Shown: positions 26,601 through 35,761, numbered from the stretch's first letter. The stretch: 64,000 bases of DNA from Arcicella sp043769985 (GCA_043769985.1 JAYVIV010000078.1:1-64000), one strand, 5' to 3'. The notes: generated from the letters alone by a model not told the origin. Made by a program: numbers and translations.

Positions 26601-27587
26601 TATCTTCAATGGCTTATAGATATTTCTGTAGCAACAAAAGAATTAAAAATTGCTGAGGAAGAATTAAGGCAAGCCCAATTAGTTGTTGCCGTACAAGCGG
26701 TAACAGGAAGTGTGTCTGATGAAGCATATAAAAGAGCATTAGAAGCACAGGCAAACTATAATCAGGCTTCTCAGAACCTTACCGATAAGAACAACTCAGA
26801 TACATCAAAAGCACAAGCAGAAGCAGATAGAAAATTACTTCAAGAGCGAAGAAAACTAAATGATGCGGTAGTAGATGCTGTTGCTGATTTTGGAGGGGAA
26901 CTTGCTGATGCCTTAATAGGCGAGGAAGGAGCCAGTGTAAAAGATGCGCTAAAAAAATTAGTTCTTAGCTTACTGGACATACTTGCTCAGTATTACATAG
27001 CAAAACAAAGTATATTATTAGCGGCTGCTGTAGCCGATCCTAAACTTCTATTTACCGTTCCATCAATCCTTAGAAGTATTGCATTAATAAAGATTGGTTC
27101 TACAGTAGCGAAGGCCCTAATAAAATCCTTTGAAAAAGGAGGACAATTAGGAACCACACAAGCTGATAGAAGTGGTGGTCGGGTTACAGGAAAAAGACAT
27201 GCACAAGGAGGGGTAAAATATAGATACAATGATGAAATAATTGAGCTTGAAGATGGTGAAACTATCATCAACAGAAAGAGTTCTCATATTTTCAAGAACG
27301 AATTGAGCAGGATAAATTCTTACAATGGGTATGGTAGAAAATTTGGCGATGGTGGAGTATTAGCAAGTACTCCACAGGTCTTGCAACCTAAGTTTGAAGT
27401 TAGTGGTATCGATGAAGGGTCTTATCTACGTCAGGCTCAATTAATAGCCCGTGAAGTAGGATCAGCACAGATAGATGTAATCCTTAAACAGAATGAGATA
27501 TTGGTGACGGCTCTTACTACTTCTTTGAATACAACCCAACGATTGAAAGAGAGATTGGATATTGCTCAAAAACAAAGTACAATTTAA
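23634..27587 (+). CDS. Phage tail tape measure protein
   Basis: 1317 residues from ATG 23634 (MAEQIQFSITSIG), chosen over TTG 23628 because it forms an overlapping stop/start with the previous gene. The N-terminal 170 residues are coiled coil. Then comes the conserved tape-measure core with AATSFRNILIESSKAG and AFDLFGKRGAVQALI, characteristic of the TP901-type family. A very long helical region with Lys/Glu/Ala heptads follows, and hydrophobic segments lie at about 1095-1170 (LLSLLDILAQYYI, SILLAAAVADP). It sets tail length and is ejected into the host envelope. The length predicts a tail of roughly 200 nm by the usual 0.15 nm per residue rule. Confidence 0.92.
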   Translation: MAEQIQFSITSIGTQAVVNDLQKVFAAISATNTKFQDLSRQLDLLKSKSASNAGARDTLVTQLTGDPTKSKEALKQVQSELRATETELNRLARAAKDFKFVPNSQGLTRHQKEIEKLTAQYLNLTVKARETPKGQTLLAKLKVESEALKKALNEVNKALGKTEQSSSGLGAFANLFANVARFTIASTAIGYVTQAFTDSISTVIEFEAEIVNLGALLGGDKARLGDLSAQAEVLGRTTAFTATEVAKLQQELVKLGLKPDAILASTSAIVDFSVAVRESADRVALLTGSTIKAFNLTAIETRRVVDSLTRSTINTALSFSYLETALPTVSAAAATAGVGLEELLAVLGVLADRGVPASTAATSFRNILIESSKAGLDYKDSLELLNNSQSKLATAFDLFGKRGAVQALILAKNLKEVVTQQKELETGSDRFGKALASASQIAVEQLSSLQGRITLLKSAWSGLAIAIGNTELGKAVVNQTAGALNGITALIEGTASLGEFLSKTAAFGGNFVAALTSISNRTIGISEVEKAVSESLQEQARTRQGIFREGIKTSADQLIQDTERLLLQKKLTSAYKSGGLTEVEARSKAITFVYKQTASLRELRNVQNQLQVNEELDLLQFGNSDIEAVKTLNSATQLVEAFKEAVERADQTTPRFKTLLALLNAAEKKEAELAANIKANTTGFTKGKTEIETLTESLKNFEKRLESTNDVTKREVILENIANVQAQLDAKKKLYNDFLKGINLLTVQRSSEDVKKNVLAILKADLEAQAAAQEIKARNTITSEAQLAKQIELINVEKDRKLLQGQLDTLQQTDDNFAETLAKLRAKGAEGIKIRLELETIKFEDSVDTDTAKKNLEAAQNLTSELEYQGIVEKNNLEASTRKLEFQIKSLEAQKLLGGLALALGNSNVVFTQEQEKQLAIAKETLIIDGQKLIALQAAAALKSGSVINEAEITSLKEIIALQEQFKNGKFTGQERDLLTARLGRTPEEYLQWLIDISVATKELKIAEEELRQAQLVVAVQAVTGSVSDEAYKRALEAQANYNQASQNLTDKNNSDTSKAQAEADRKLLQERRKLNDAVVDAVADFGGELADALIGEEGASVKDALKKLVLSLLDILAQYYIAKQSILLAAAVADPKLLFTVPSILRSIALIKIGSTVAKALIKSFEKGGQLGTTQADRSGGRVTGKRHAQGGVKYRYNDEIIELEDGETIINRKSSHIFKNELSRINSYNGYGRKFGDGGVLASTPQVLQPKFEVSGIDEGSYLRQAQLIAREVGSAQIDVILKQNEILVTALTTSLNTTQRLKERLDIAQKQSTI

Positions 27588-28696
27588 TGGCAACAATAAC
27601 AAACTCACCATCGACGTATAACTTTTTAAATACATATATAGGGTTTACTCTTAATATGACTGGAGTAGACAGCCCAACTGAAAGTAAACTTTTTCTGTAC
27701 TATTTGAAAGACGCAGACGGGAATCAGATAACCCCTACTTTGTCTTATGTTCCACAAGAAGGAATAGATTTTCTGATAACCTTTGAGCGAGATATTTTTT
27801 CTGTTTTGTACACCGAACCACCAGCCGCATTAGACCATGCTTTCGGAAATATAAGAACAGAGTCATCTATGTTTGGGGAATACAAGTTGGTTTATTGGGA
27901 ACAGACAACAGTAAAACTTACTTGTGTAAAAACAGAAAGTGCTGAGCAGGAAAGTTCTTCTTTCTATGTTGTTAATGCCAGTGTAGTCTACTTCGATGAT
28001 TTCTTTAGTGTAGAAAATTTCCATGTACTTACTCACAAACCAAGGGTAATATACCTGAATAAGAACTCCAATGATTTGATGTATGTATTCGCCAAAGCAG
28101 GAACCATAAATTTTGTAGCAACGGTTTACACAAACAAAGGAGTTTTCTTAGATTTTATGGCTGGCTCTGTAGCAGTTCCAACAGATAAAATAGTAAGCCT
28201 GAACCTACTGCCAAGAAGTCTGGCTTCCGAAGCTACGTATGTAGATGTGTATGTCAGAAAAGATTTTGACGATCCTTACTTCTACACAATTAAACTTGTG
28301 GATCAGTGCGATGCAATAGACATTACTTACCAAGACTATTACGGGGGCTTAGGTGTTGTATTAGGAGAAATCTTAGATATAAAACAAATCACCAGCCAGA
28401 ATGAAATAGCCAGAATTATTGAAGGCAGACCATTTACTTCCCTGATGACGGCAAATAAAATATCTTATTTTGAATACCGATTAAGAATAACAACATCTGT
28501 TATTGAAGATCGAGATACCTATTTTTACCAACAGTTAATGTCGAGTGGTAAATATTTTTTACATGTGCCTGACAACAGAAATGTAAAACGACAACTTCCA
28601 GTCATCGCTAATACCTTTGAATGGGATGAAGTAGCTTCATCATTGGTGGCTGTGTTTAAAATAGCCCTTCCAATTCATCAACCAAACTCAAACTAA
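27587..28696 (+). CDS. Probable distal tail protein
   Basis: 369 residues, beta-rich, with repeated short strands (GEYKLVYWEQTTVKLTC, ATYVDVYVRKDFDDPY). Start ATG overlaps the tape-measure stop by 1 nt. Position right after the tape measure is where distal-tail/tip adaptor genes occur; no sequence motif confirms it. Confidence 0.6.
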   Translation: MATITNSPSTYNFLNTYIGFTLNMTGVDSPTESKLFLYYLKDADGNQITPTLSYVPQEGIDFLITFERDIFSVLYTEPPAALDHAFGNIRTESSMFGEYKLVYWEQTTVKLTCVKTESAEQESSSFYVVNASVVYFDDFFSVENFHVLTHKPRVIYLNKNSNDLMYVFAKAGTINFVATVYTNKGVFLDFMAGSVAVPTDKIVSLNLLPRSLASEATYVDVYVRKDFDDPYFYTIKLVDQCDAIDITYQDYYGGLGVVLGEILDIKQITSQNEIARIIEGRPFTSLMTANKISYFEYRLRITTSVIEDRDTYFYQQLMSSGKYFLHVPDNRNVKRQLPVIANTFEWDEVASSLVAVFKIALPIHQPNSN

Positions 28697-29271
28697 TGGC
28701 AGTACAATTATTGGAAATGAATAGTGTAATTACTGATTGTGATACAGGGGATGGGTCTCCTGTAGACCAATATGTTATTTATACTTATGTTGCTAAATGT
28801 TCTGACTTAGCGATAGATGCAGTCATATTTGATGTGGAAACTGAAATATTAGATATTCCGTGGGCATCGGTGTCTACTCCGTGGAAATTAATAACACCTT
28901 TGGACGATGATTCTGCATACTATAAAGAAACTTTCAATGATGATCGTAGGGTTGTTGTTCAAGATTCTTTTTTAAAAATTTCTGGGTTAAGCCAAGGTAA
29001 AATACTGGCAGCAAATATTTTGAAAGACAATTGCTGCATAGTACTTCTTCATATTTTAAATACTGGAGAAGGCTTACTTCAAGGAGTAGATAAGGTTTTT
29101 TACGAAGGAGAATTTCATGCAATAAATACCCAAGTTACAGCCAGCAACAGTTCTGGGGTATTAACTACAGGTATAAACAAAGCTCCGTCAAGTATAGGAC
29201 TTATACTTACTTCGGTTTCTAAAAATTACAGTATGTTAGTGTCTGATACAAACAATCTTTTACATATTTAA
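28696..29271 (+). CDS. Tail-associated protein, unknown
   Basis: 191 residues, beta-rich, acidic (DCDTGDGSPVD near the N-terminus; DDDSAYYKETFNDDRRV). Overlaps the preceding stop by 1 nt and is 2 nt from the following large tail gene. Likely a tip or baseplate component by context only. Confidence 0.55.
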   Translation: MAVQLLEMNSVITDCDTGDGSPVDQYVIYTYVAKCSDLAIDAVIFDVETEILDIPWASVSTPWKLITPLDDDSAYYKETFNDDRRVVVQDSFLKISGLSQGKILAANILKDNCCIVLLHILNTGEGLLQGVDKVFYEGEFHAINTQVTASNSSGVLTTGINKAPSSIGLILTSVSKNYSMLVSDTNNLLHI

Positions 29272-29273
29272 TA

Positions 29274-32200
29274 ATGAGTTGTATAAAGTTAAGACTAAAA
29301 GAAATACCTAATGAAAATCCCATCTTTTTAGATGACGATGGGTATTTCTATTTGGATTTAACCCCAACTGCCGAACTTAGTTTGACAAAACAGCTTTCAG
29401 AACTTTCAGAAATTAATAGTATATCTTTTGATTATGTTCTGAATATTGATCTGCCAGCGACCCCGAAAAATATTCACCTTCTTTCTAAATTTCATCATGC
29501 TCAGAATGGAAGACTTCCTCTGTCACTATTCACAGGTAATATCTGGTATTCTGGAATCTATTTAACCGTTGAAGATGCTTCAAAAGAAAGTATAGCAGTT
29601 AATTTTATTTTGACCGATCTTTTTTGGGCTAAAAAATTGTCTGAGACCTATGTAAAGGACATGATTTTATTTCCGATGCTAAATACAGATGCTCTACAAG
29701 CAAACGGAAGTACCCCATTGTCCTACAAGTACGTTGATGGGTTAAGACCTTTTTACTATCCATTAGTAGATTATGGTGATCTTCGTCTTATTACTGGAAG
29801 ATCACATAGGGATGTAGCATTTATAAATCCTAAAGGGGAAAAGTCTACAGTATGTAAAGATGTTGCTGTAATTATAAGTAGCACAGTTACAAATAATAAG
29901 GTGCGTGTGTATGTTACAGACAACATACTATCAATACTATGTTTAGATGGTTGGTTTACAGGGCTTGTAGTTGTTAATGGAAAAACTTTTTTTACCGCAC
30001 AATCAGGACTAATAAAAATACCTTTAGGAGAATTTACTTCTCCTATAACAGTTACCGTTTCTTTGGTTCGTGTAAAAGTTTTTATTATATTTACACAAGA
30101 TTTTGCAGTAAACGGAACCATAAATATAATTAAAGGGGCCAGTAAAACAAACACGGTTGGCCCTTTATCTGTAAACATGGATGATCTACGTCCTTGGTTT
30201 TTTCCACTTCCTATAATCAGAAAAATGTTTTGTGACATAGGGTTTACTTTAGTATCTCCTATTTTAGAATCAGATTATGGTAGGCGTTTATTAACCTATA
30301 TTTTAGACCCTAATTTACATGAAGATAATTCAAGAAAATTTAGAATACGTCAACCGCTTGCCACTGGAACCGCAGATATAGGAGACAGACCAAAAACAAT
30401 TTTCCAATTTAATGAAAGAGGGGTATTCGATATTAAAATAAACATTGCAGGATACTTTGAAGAAGTATTTTCTACAAAGACCGCAGGAGATACAACAGAG
30501 GATACTATTGCAGGTATTTATGCTTGGGTATTTGAAGGGGAAGAACCTATTCAGTATGTTGGAAGCAACATAGTGTACAACGGAACAATAGGGCCGTACA
30601 TAGAAACTATAGAAGCCACTGAGGTAATTATAAAGATCGGACAATCACTAAGAGTTTGGACAGCAGGAAAAAATTCGTTCCTTACGATCTTTGACAGTAT
30701 AGAGGAAGTACCTGATATAGAATTTGCCTGTAATGCTTCTCCAGAAGTAAAGTTTACTGAATTTTTTGCAACCCGATCAGCCAAATTCTTCTGGTCTGAC
30801 TATGGAAAAAATGAGTTAGGAAATAATAATGTATTAATTAGTGCGACTTCGATTATAGATAGGGAGCTGACTAATTTGGAGTATCTAAAATCTATTGCAC
30901 ATATATTAAATCTAAAATTCTATACCGATATAAACACTAAAAAAGTTTATGCTCTACAGCCACATGATGTTGATCTTTATGGAGAAGTATTGGATGGATT
31001 TTATGAACATACTGATTTAAACATACCGTTACTACCAGATACTTATAAAGTAGATGCAACTCCAACCGATGTAAAATGGCATGAGCTTAAATTTAAAGGA
31101 ACAGACTTATTCAGTTATAAAATTGATGTAAGTCCAGAAAATAGTAAAGGGGAAACGGTTACCAGTGAAAATCCGTTATTCAAAGCAATACATTTACAGG
31201 AATACGGAGTAGATGCTGTGTCTAAAGGTATAGGAAAACTTTATAAAAGTACGACCTCTGGAAATTATTATTTCCCGACATCTGTAGATGTTCCAGAGCT
31301 ATCCGACACAGATACCTACAGACCTGAATATGGGGAAGTAGAACATGGAGTAATTCAAGGTAAACAACCTAAATCTATAGCTCCTAAGTTTGACCAAGAC
31401 CCCATGATACTTCTGTCTTATGGGAGACGCTTGCAACAATATACCCAAGGTCTTAATACTAAAGTACACGGGGGTAATTTAATCGTTTCTGGCTTGTGGG
31501 CTATGGCGGTACATTATCATCCATCTCTGAGTATAGTTGAAGGGTCTGTAGCGGCAGCATCAACCGATTTTGCTACTACAGATAAAACTTTGGTGTTTAA
31601 ATTTGTACAAGGTACTGGAGATTTTCTAAGAAGATTTTCAAGAAACCTTACTGAGATGCTTCACTATGAATGGATCATAAATCTATACCGTGGTCTTAAA
31701 GTTCAATATCTGGTAAATGATAATTCTAAACAATTTTTTGAAAATACACTTAGAAATATCTATACGATCCAACACCTCGGTAAACCCTATAACGTATATA
31801 TTGAGTCAATAGAAGATTTTAAAACCTGTACGATTTCTCCTACAATTTACAATTTAAAAGGACTTACCGCAGTCAATCCTATTTGTGAGATTTACACAGA
31901 AACAGAAATTGAGACTGAATGGAGGGGCGGTGGCGGAGATGAGTGTGAGGCTTTTAATCAACCAGCAGTAAAAATAGACTATGAAATAGTAAATGATGTA
32001 ATAAAGTTGACATTATCAGGTCTGAACACGTCTCCAGTATCAGCAGTTCAGTTTGAATATAGTACGGATTTGGTTGTATGGACACCAGCAGATAATACCA
32101 GTATCATTACAGCAATTATACCAAACGCAAGTTCTTTTACACTCCTTTATGTTCGAGCGATTGTTGAGTATGCAGATGACTGTAATGTAACTATATCCAC

Positions 32201-32990
32201 CCCTATTTCTGTTGCTGTTTGTCCGTTCTTACAGACCGATAGATTTGATGCTTCCATCTATCAAAAACCTAATGGAGATGTGTGTGTGAAGGCAACAATC
32301 ACCATCCCTGTAGATGTAACATACACAATTGTTTCTTTCACCATAGATACTAATGGTACTCCAGTACCATACACAAATGATACTGAAATATGTGGAATTA
32401 CAGGAGATGTAACTTTCACATTAGTAACGGCCATAAATGACTGTCCAGACGAAACACAAGTAATTGTTTTAGAGTATGAAACTCCAGACGAATGTCCAGA
32501 TGCTTCTACAATAGGTTTGATATGTGTAGATGGAATATTATTTGAAAAAACTGGTGTACTTCCTGTTGCTGTAGTAATTACAGATATAATTTACTACCAA
32601 ACATCGGTAGATGGTATCAATTGGGGAACAGAATGGATTATTTGGTACGGTGATCCTATTGGTGCTCCTTTTATAAGGGCAAGACGAGTAGTAACCCTGT
32701 GTGATTGTCCTCCTATTTGTACTCCAATCATCTATTGTGAGCAGGACTGTACAGCAGTATTTACAATCGAATGTAACGATTGTACCCTTACTGTAGTAGG
32801 TGACCTGACAGGCTGTACAATAGCGTGGTCTGGTACAGATACAGGAGTAGGAAATGATTTTCCAGTCTCTATAGAAGGCCCATATACTGCCACTATTACT
32901 TGCGGTCTTTGTGTCTATACAGTCAATTATACCTATGATATTGCAGATGCAGGTACACCAATCGCAGACCCGATCATTATTTCCGAATAA
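29274..32990 (+). CDS. Large tail-tip protein with Cys-rich adhesin-like C-terminus
   Basis: 1238 residues. The N-terminal 850 residues look like a tail-hub/tip protein (early ELSLTKQLSELSEIN, and the ALQPHD region about 560). After an acidic Gly hinge (ETEWRGGGGDECE, about 885) come three or four Ig-like beta modules with regularly spaced cysteines (CPFLQTD, CPDET, CDCPPICTP, CEQDCTAVFTIECNDC). Such Cys-rich modules could be disulfide-stabilised once outside the cell. It ends the tail operon. Likely contacts the host receptor; that is inference. Confidence 0.72.
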   Translation: MSCIKLRLKEIPNENPIFLDDDGYFYLDLTPTAELSLTKQLSELSEINSISFDYVLNIDLPATPKNIHLLSKFHHAQNGRLPLSLFTGNIWYSGIYLTVEDASKESIAVNFILTDLFWAKKLSETYVKDMILFPMLNTDALQANGSTPLSYKYVDGLRPFYYPLVDYGDLRLITGRSHRDVAFINPKGEKSTVCKDVAVIISSTVTNNKVRVYVTDNILSILCLDGWFTGLVVVNGKTFFTAQSGLIKIPLGEFTSPITVTVSLVRVKVFIIFTQDFAVNGTINIIKGASKTNTVGPLSVNMDDLRPWFFPLPIIRKMFCDIGFTLVSPILESDYGRRLLTYILDPNLHEDNSRKFRIRQPLATGTADIGDRPKTIFQFNERGVFDIKINIAGYFEEVFSTKTAGDTTEDTIAGIYAWVFEGEEPIQYVGSNIVYNGTIGPYIETIEATEVIIKIGQSLRVWTAGKNSFLTIFDSIEEVPDIEFACNASPEVKFTEFFATRSAKFFWSDYGKNELGNNNVLISATSIIDRELTNLEYLKSIAHILNLKFYTDINTKKVYALQPHDVDLYGEVLDGFYEHTDLNIPLLPDTYKVDATPTDVKWHELKFKGTDLFSYKIDVSPENSKGETVTSENPLFKAIHLQEYGVDAVSKGIGKLYKSTTSGNYYFPTSVDVPELSDTDTYRPEYGEVEHGVIQGKQPKSIAPKFDQDPMILLSYGRRLQQYTQGLNTKVHGGNLIVSGLWAMAVHYHPSLSIVEGSVAAASTDFATTDKTLVFKFVQGTGDFLRRFSRNLTEMLHYEWIINLYRGLKVQYLVNDNSKQFFENTLRNIYTIQHLGKPYNVYIESIEDFKTCTISPTIYNLKGLTAVNPICEIYTETEIETEWRGGGGDECEAFNQPAVKIDYEIVNDVIKLTLSGLNTSPVSAVQFEYSTDLVVWTPADNTSIITAIIPNASSFTLLYVRAIVEYADDCNVTISTPISVAVCPFLQTDRFDASIYQKPNGDVCVKATITIPVDVTYTIVSFTIDTNGTPVPYTNDTEICGITGDVTFTLVTAINDCPDETQVIVLEYETPDECPDASTIGLICVDGILFEKTGVLPVAVVITDIIYYQTSVDGINWGTEWIIWYGDPIGAPFIRARRVVTLCDCPPICTPIIYCEQDCTAVFTIECNDCTLTVVGDLTGCTIAWSGTDTGVGNDFPVSIEGPYTATITCGLCVYTVNYTYDIADAGTPIADPIIISE

Positions 32991-33038
32991 AATTTTAGCG
33001 ATTTTTGCAAAATGTTTCTTTATTATAAAAAATAAACT

Positions 33039-33046
33039 TACCTTTG
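33039..33046 (+). promoter_or_regulatory. Promoter -7 element (TACCTTTG)
   Basis: TACCTTTG, 5 nt before ATG 33052, with TTTC 20 nt upstream (33015-33018). Near-leaderless arrangement, as at several other genes in this genome. Confidence 0.6.
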
Positions 33047-33051
33047 TACTT

Positions 33052-33405
33052 ATGAAATATATATCAATACTTTTTATATTCTTTTTCGGGTGTGTATCTT
33101 TGAGAATACCACCAAAAATTGGAGTGGCCACAGACTATGTTATAAACAATAGCAATGCCAAAGCAGTCAGATGTTTAGGTGATTTGTTAGTAGGTGAAGA
33201 TGCTGGAGGCCAATGGACAGCAGTCAGTGCTCCTGTTGGGGCCGTGATTCCAGCTTTAGTTGGGGATAACCCTTGTGTCAATATAACCACATGTGGGGCG
33301 TATGTTTTTAAATATAGATTGGTCAATGCCTGTTGCAAAGACAGTGTTTCTATAAATATATTAAAATGTTGTATAATAGGAACAAGCACGTGTAATGAGT
33401 TATAA
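33052..33405 (+). CDS. Small phage lipoprotein
   Basis: 117 residues from ATG 33052; the frame is open further upstream but that would place coding sequence inside the promoter and the previous gene. The signal MKYISILFIFFFGC is a lipoprotein leader with lipobox FFGC (Cys 14). The mature part has paired cysteines (NPCVNITTCGAY, NACCKDS, LKCCIIGTSTC), probably disulfide-bonded. Placed after the tail-tip gene; a surface role such as superinfection exclusion is possible. Confidence 0.65.
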   Translation: MKYISILFIFFFGCVSLRIPPKIGVATDYVINNSNAKAVRCLGDLLVGEDAGGQWTAVSAPVGAVIPALVGDNPCVNITTCGAYVFKYRLVNACCKDSVSINILKCCIIGTSTCNEL

Positions 33406-33616
33406 AGTTTTTGAAGAAATATTGAGTACTACGGTTCTTGACCCGAACACTAAAATTCCTACGTGGTCAGCGTCTTTCGATATGGAAGAAATTGCTTCGG
33501 TCTGGGAATATGATGATAATACGTCTTTATTGCTTTTGAAAAGTGGTTTGACGTATTACATACAGTTGAGTTATTTAGACACTATGGCAAAATGGCAGAA
33601 GTACAGAAAAGGTTGA
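33395..33616 (+). CDS. Small unknown protein
   Basis: 73 residues (MSYKVFEEILSTT), small beta sheet pattern with SASFDMEEIASVWEY and TSLLLLKSGLTYYIQL. Overlaps the lipoprotein gene by 11 nt and the RusA gene by 25 nt. Function unknown. Confidence 0.55.
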   Translation: MSYKVFEEILSTTVLDPNTKIPTWSASFDMEEIASVWEYDDNTSLLLLKSGLTYYIQLSYLDTMAKWQKYRKG

Positions 33617-34047
33617 TTTTAAAAATATTAGGTACACCACTGGCAAAACAAAGTGCGAGATTTGTAGCTTTAGGGAAGGGCCAGATCAGATCATTTCAAA
33701 AAAAGGAAGTGGTAGAAAAAGAGAGAAATATTGCTTATGATATTAAATCTCAACTCCCAGAGAATTTTGTGTTATTTGATACACCTATTTTTGTGAACAT
33801 GATTCTTATTTTTACTCCCCCTGCCAGTCTACCTAAAAAAACACTTAAAACTATTGAAGAAGGTAATTTAGTTCCAAAAGATAAAAAACCTGACATTGAT
33901 AATTTGCAAAAAACACTACTCGATGCAATGCAAGGAGTAGTATATACGAATGATTCTCGAATTTACAGTATGTCTGCATCCAAATTTTATGGTAAAATAC
34001 CGCAAATTTGGTTAGAAATAATAGTATACGAAAATATACAAAATTAA
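33592..34047 (+). CDS. rusA: RusA-family Holliday junction resolvase
   Basis: 151 residues with the family signature KKPDIDNLQKTLLDAMQGVVY followed by DSRI: the two Asp of PDID and the later Asp are the metal ligands of RusA. The N-terminus has LGTPLAKQSAR, the beginning of the dimer sheet. It would resolve branched intermediates made by the recombination-dependent replication system before packaging. It lies in the virion operon shortly before the terminase region. Confidence 0.9.
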   Translation: MAEVQKRLILKILGTPLAKQSARFVALGKGQIRSFQKKEVVEKERNIAYDIKSQLPENFVLFDTPIFVNMILIFTPPASLPKKTLKTIEEGNLVPKDKKPDIDNLQKTLLDAMQGVVYTNDSRIYSMSASKFYGKIPQIWLEIIVYENIQN

Positions 34048-34053
34048 AAAAAA

Positions 34054-34275
34054 ATGGGCTTTCTACATAGAAAATTACAAACAACGGTTAATGAACCACT
34101 TCTATCTGTTAAAGAGTTTGTTACTCAGTATCACCCTTCTTTATCTATTCAGGCTGTAAAAGCAGCCATAGATATAGGAAAACTGGATGCGATTCAGCCT
34201 GAGCGTGATGTCTTTATTGTTCTTACAGATCGAAGTCTTACATATAAACCCAGACCATTCAGGGGAAAGCGGTAA
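34054..34275 (+). CDS. Small HTH-like protein
   Basis: 73 residues. VKEFVTQYHPSLSIQAVKAAIDIGKLDAIQPERDVFIVL has the helix-turn-helix and short wing layout of excisionase/MerR-like small DNA binders. Basic ends. Target unknown. Confidence 0.5.
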   Translation: MGFLHRKLQTTVNEPLLSVKEFVTQYHPSLSIQAVKAAIDIGKLDAIQPERDVFIVLTDRSLTYKPRPFRGKR

Positions 34276-34303
34276 ATAGTTTTTTAACCATAAAAAAGTT
34301 GGG

Positions 34304-34855
34304 ATGAAAAATGTGTTTGTCTCAGTAGAGACTACTGGATTAAATCCAAATGTACATGCTGTTTGTAAAGTCTCTATGGCTATAATCACTGTAGATGATG
34401 TTGGTATAGGAAAATTAGAGTCTTATGTACTTCTTCCGTTCAACCAAATTTGGGAGGAAGAAGCTAAAGAGTTAAATTCTGAATATTTTATGGCTAAAAA
34501 AGCCGATCCAGATGAACTACGGACAGTAATTATAAATTTCTTAGAACAAAATAAAGATGAGGGAGAAAAATATACATTAATCGGTTTTGAAGGATACTTC
34601 CAATATTCCTTTTTTTACAAATTTATAGGTGAAAAATTTCCTGAATTATTTTATACTGTGCCTGTATGTGTAGAGCAAGTTTTAAATCTGGCGTTTGAAA
34701 AAGATAGGTCAAAATTTAAAAACATGAAATACTCTACTTGGTGTGCAGGGTTCAGTTTACCTTTTGAGGACAGTGCCAAACTATCTAATGTGATAGTTAT
34801 GTATAATCATGGGTTAAATCTACTAAAAGGCTCAGATACCATAACTACACTATAA
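34304..34855 (+). CDS. Degenerate DnaQ-like exonuclease-fold protein
   Basis: 183 residues starting MKNVFVSVETTGLNPNVHAV, which matches ExoI of DEDD exonucleases (normally D-x-E-T-T-G-L) but has Ser where the first Asp belongs. The ExoII region reads IGFEGYFQYSFF, with Gln for the second Asp, and no canonical His/Asp ExoIII remains near the C-terminus. The fold is thus recognisable while at least two metal ligands are gone. A structural or regulatory role is more likely than catalysis. Confidence 0.6.
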   Translation: MKNVFVSVETTGLNPNVHAVCKVSMAIITVDDVGIGKLESYVLLPFNQIWEEEAKELNSEYFMAKKADPDELRTVIINFLEQNKDEGEKYTLIGFEGYFQYSFFYKFIGEKFPELFYTVPVCVEQVLNLAFEKDRSKFKNMKYSTWCAGFSLPFEDSAKLSNVIVMYNHGLNLLKGSDTITTL

Positions 34856-34873
34856 TTTATTTAAAATAAATAC

Positions 34874-34881
34874 TACTTTTG
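34874..34881 (+). promoter_or_regulatory. Promoter -7 element (TACTTTTG)
   Basis: TACTTTTG, 40 nt before ATG 34922, fits TAnnTTTG. With the terminator at 35701 it makes the 34922-35674 gene a single-gene transcription unit. Confidence 0.6.
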
Positions 34882-34921
34882 TGTTTAATTTTTAATCATT
34901 TAAAATCTAAAAACACGAAGT

Positions 34922-35674
34922 ATGAGTGTAAGACGTTTTTCAAACCCAGACCAATTCACAATAACCAGCCCAGAATTACAGACTGTACCTAACGGTGGAA
35001 CTGTAGGTTTCCTTGGATTCAAAGGAACAGCAGGTTTAGGCGTGTGTTGTGGTGACACCGCAGAAGTATGTGCGTATGACATTACTCCTGCAAACTTAAC
35101 GGCTGTAACTGCCATAACCTTTGTTGGTAATGATGGTGCAAACGTAACCGTGACTTTCGCAAGTGCGAGCACAGCAAAAAATATCAGAACTGCCATTGCT
35201 ACTGCGCTGATAGCAAATGGAATTGACCCTTACTACCAAGGAGATGAGTTCAAAGGAGTAACTGTAGTAGGTAACAGGCTTAGAATTGTTGGAACAGTAG
35301 TTATTGTATCAGTAGTTGTAAATGCAGTTACAGTGAATGCTGTAGTTAAATGTGATTTTAGCACTCAATGTGTTTACAAATTTGCATTTGAATACGATAC
35401 TGATCCTACTAAGATATCTTCTGCCGTTACAGGTGGAACTCAAATCGGTACTACTGGTGGATATGCAGCAGGAGCAACATTAGCTACCATTGCAGGAGAT
35501 GTTAACACTGCTATAACTGGAGCAGGTTTCACAAGAGCATCAGACACAGTTGTTGTAGAAAATGAAGGAGCAGGAACTTATGAAGTGACTATCACAATAT
35601 TAGGTTCAAACTCTGTTTACTACAATGGTGCAAGTCTGCAAAGCCAAGGTTGCAATCAAACATTTGTTGCCTAA
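34922..35674 (+). CDS. Abundant virion-type structural protein (major tail protein candidate)
   Basis: 250 residues rich in Gly, Ala, Val and Thr, almost all beta strand, with few charges (AITFVGNDGANVTVTF, VVGNRLRIVGTVVIVSVVVN). It has its own promoter and strong terminator, as expected for a stoichiometric virion protein. It could be the major tail tube subunit, a decoration protein or an atypical capsid protein; no motif decides. Cysteines cluster in pairs (GVCCGDTAEVC). Confidence 0.55.
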   Translation: MSVRRFSNPDQFTITSPELQTVPNGGTVGFLGFKGTAGLGVCCGDTAEVCAYDITPANLTAVTAITFVGNDGANVTVTFASASTAKNIRTAIATALIANGIDPYYQGDEFKGVTVVGNRLRIVGTVVIVSVVVNAVTVNAVVKCDFSTQCVYKFAFEYDTDPTKISSAVTGGTQIGTTGGYAAGATLATIAGDVNTAITGAGFTRASDTVVVENEGAGTYEVTITILGSNSVYYNGASLQSQGCNQTFVA

Positions 35675-35700
35675 ATGTAATTTTAAGTTAAAAGATTTCA

Positions 35701-35733
35701 AAAAGGGCAGGTTTTTATCTGCCCTTTTGTTTT
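35701..35733 (+). terminator. Strong rho-independent terminator
   Basis: 10-bp perfect stem AAAAGGGCAG / CTGCCCTTTT (35701-35710 with 35719-35728), 8-nt loop, followed by GTTTT. It lies 27 nt after the structural gene. Confidence 0.85.
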
Positions 35734-35761
35734 AAAATTAGGTTGTTTGAAAAACTGATTG

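Noticed and set aside
32911..33051. Longer start for the lipoprotein at 33052
   Set aside because: It would remove the lipoprotein leader from the N-terminus and overlap the tail gene and promoter.
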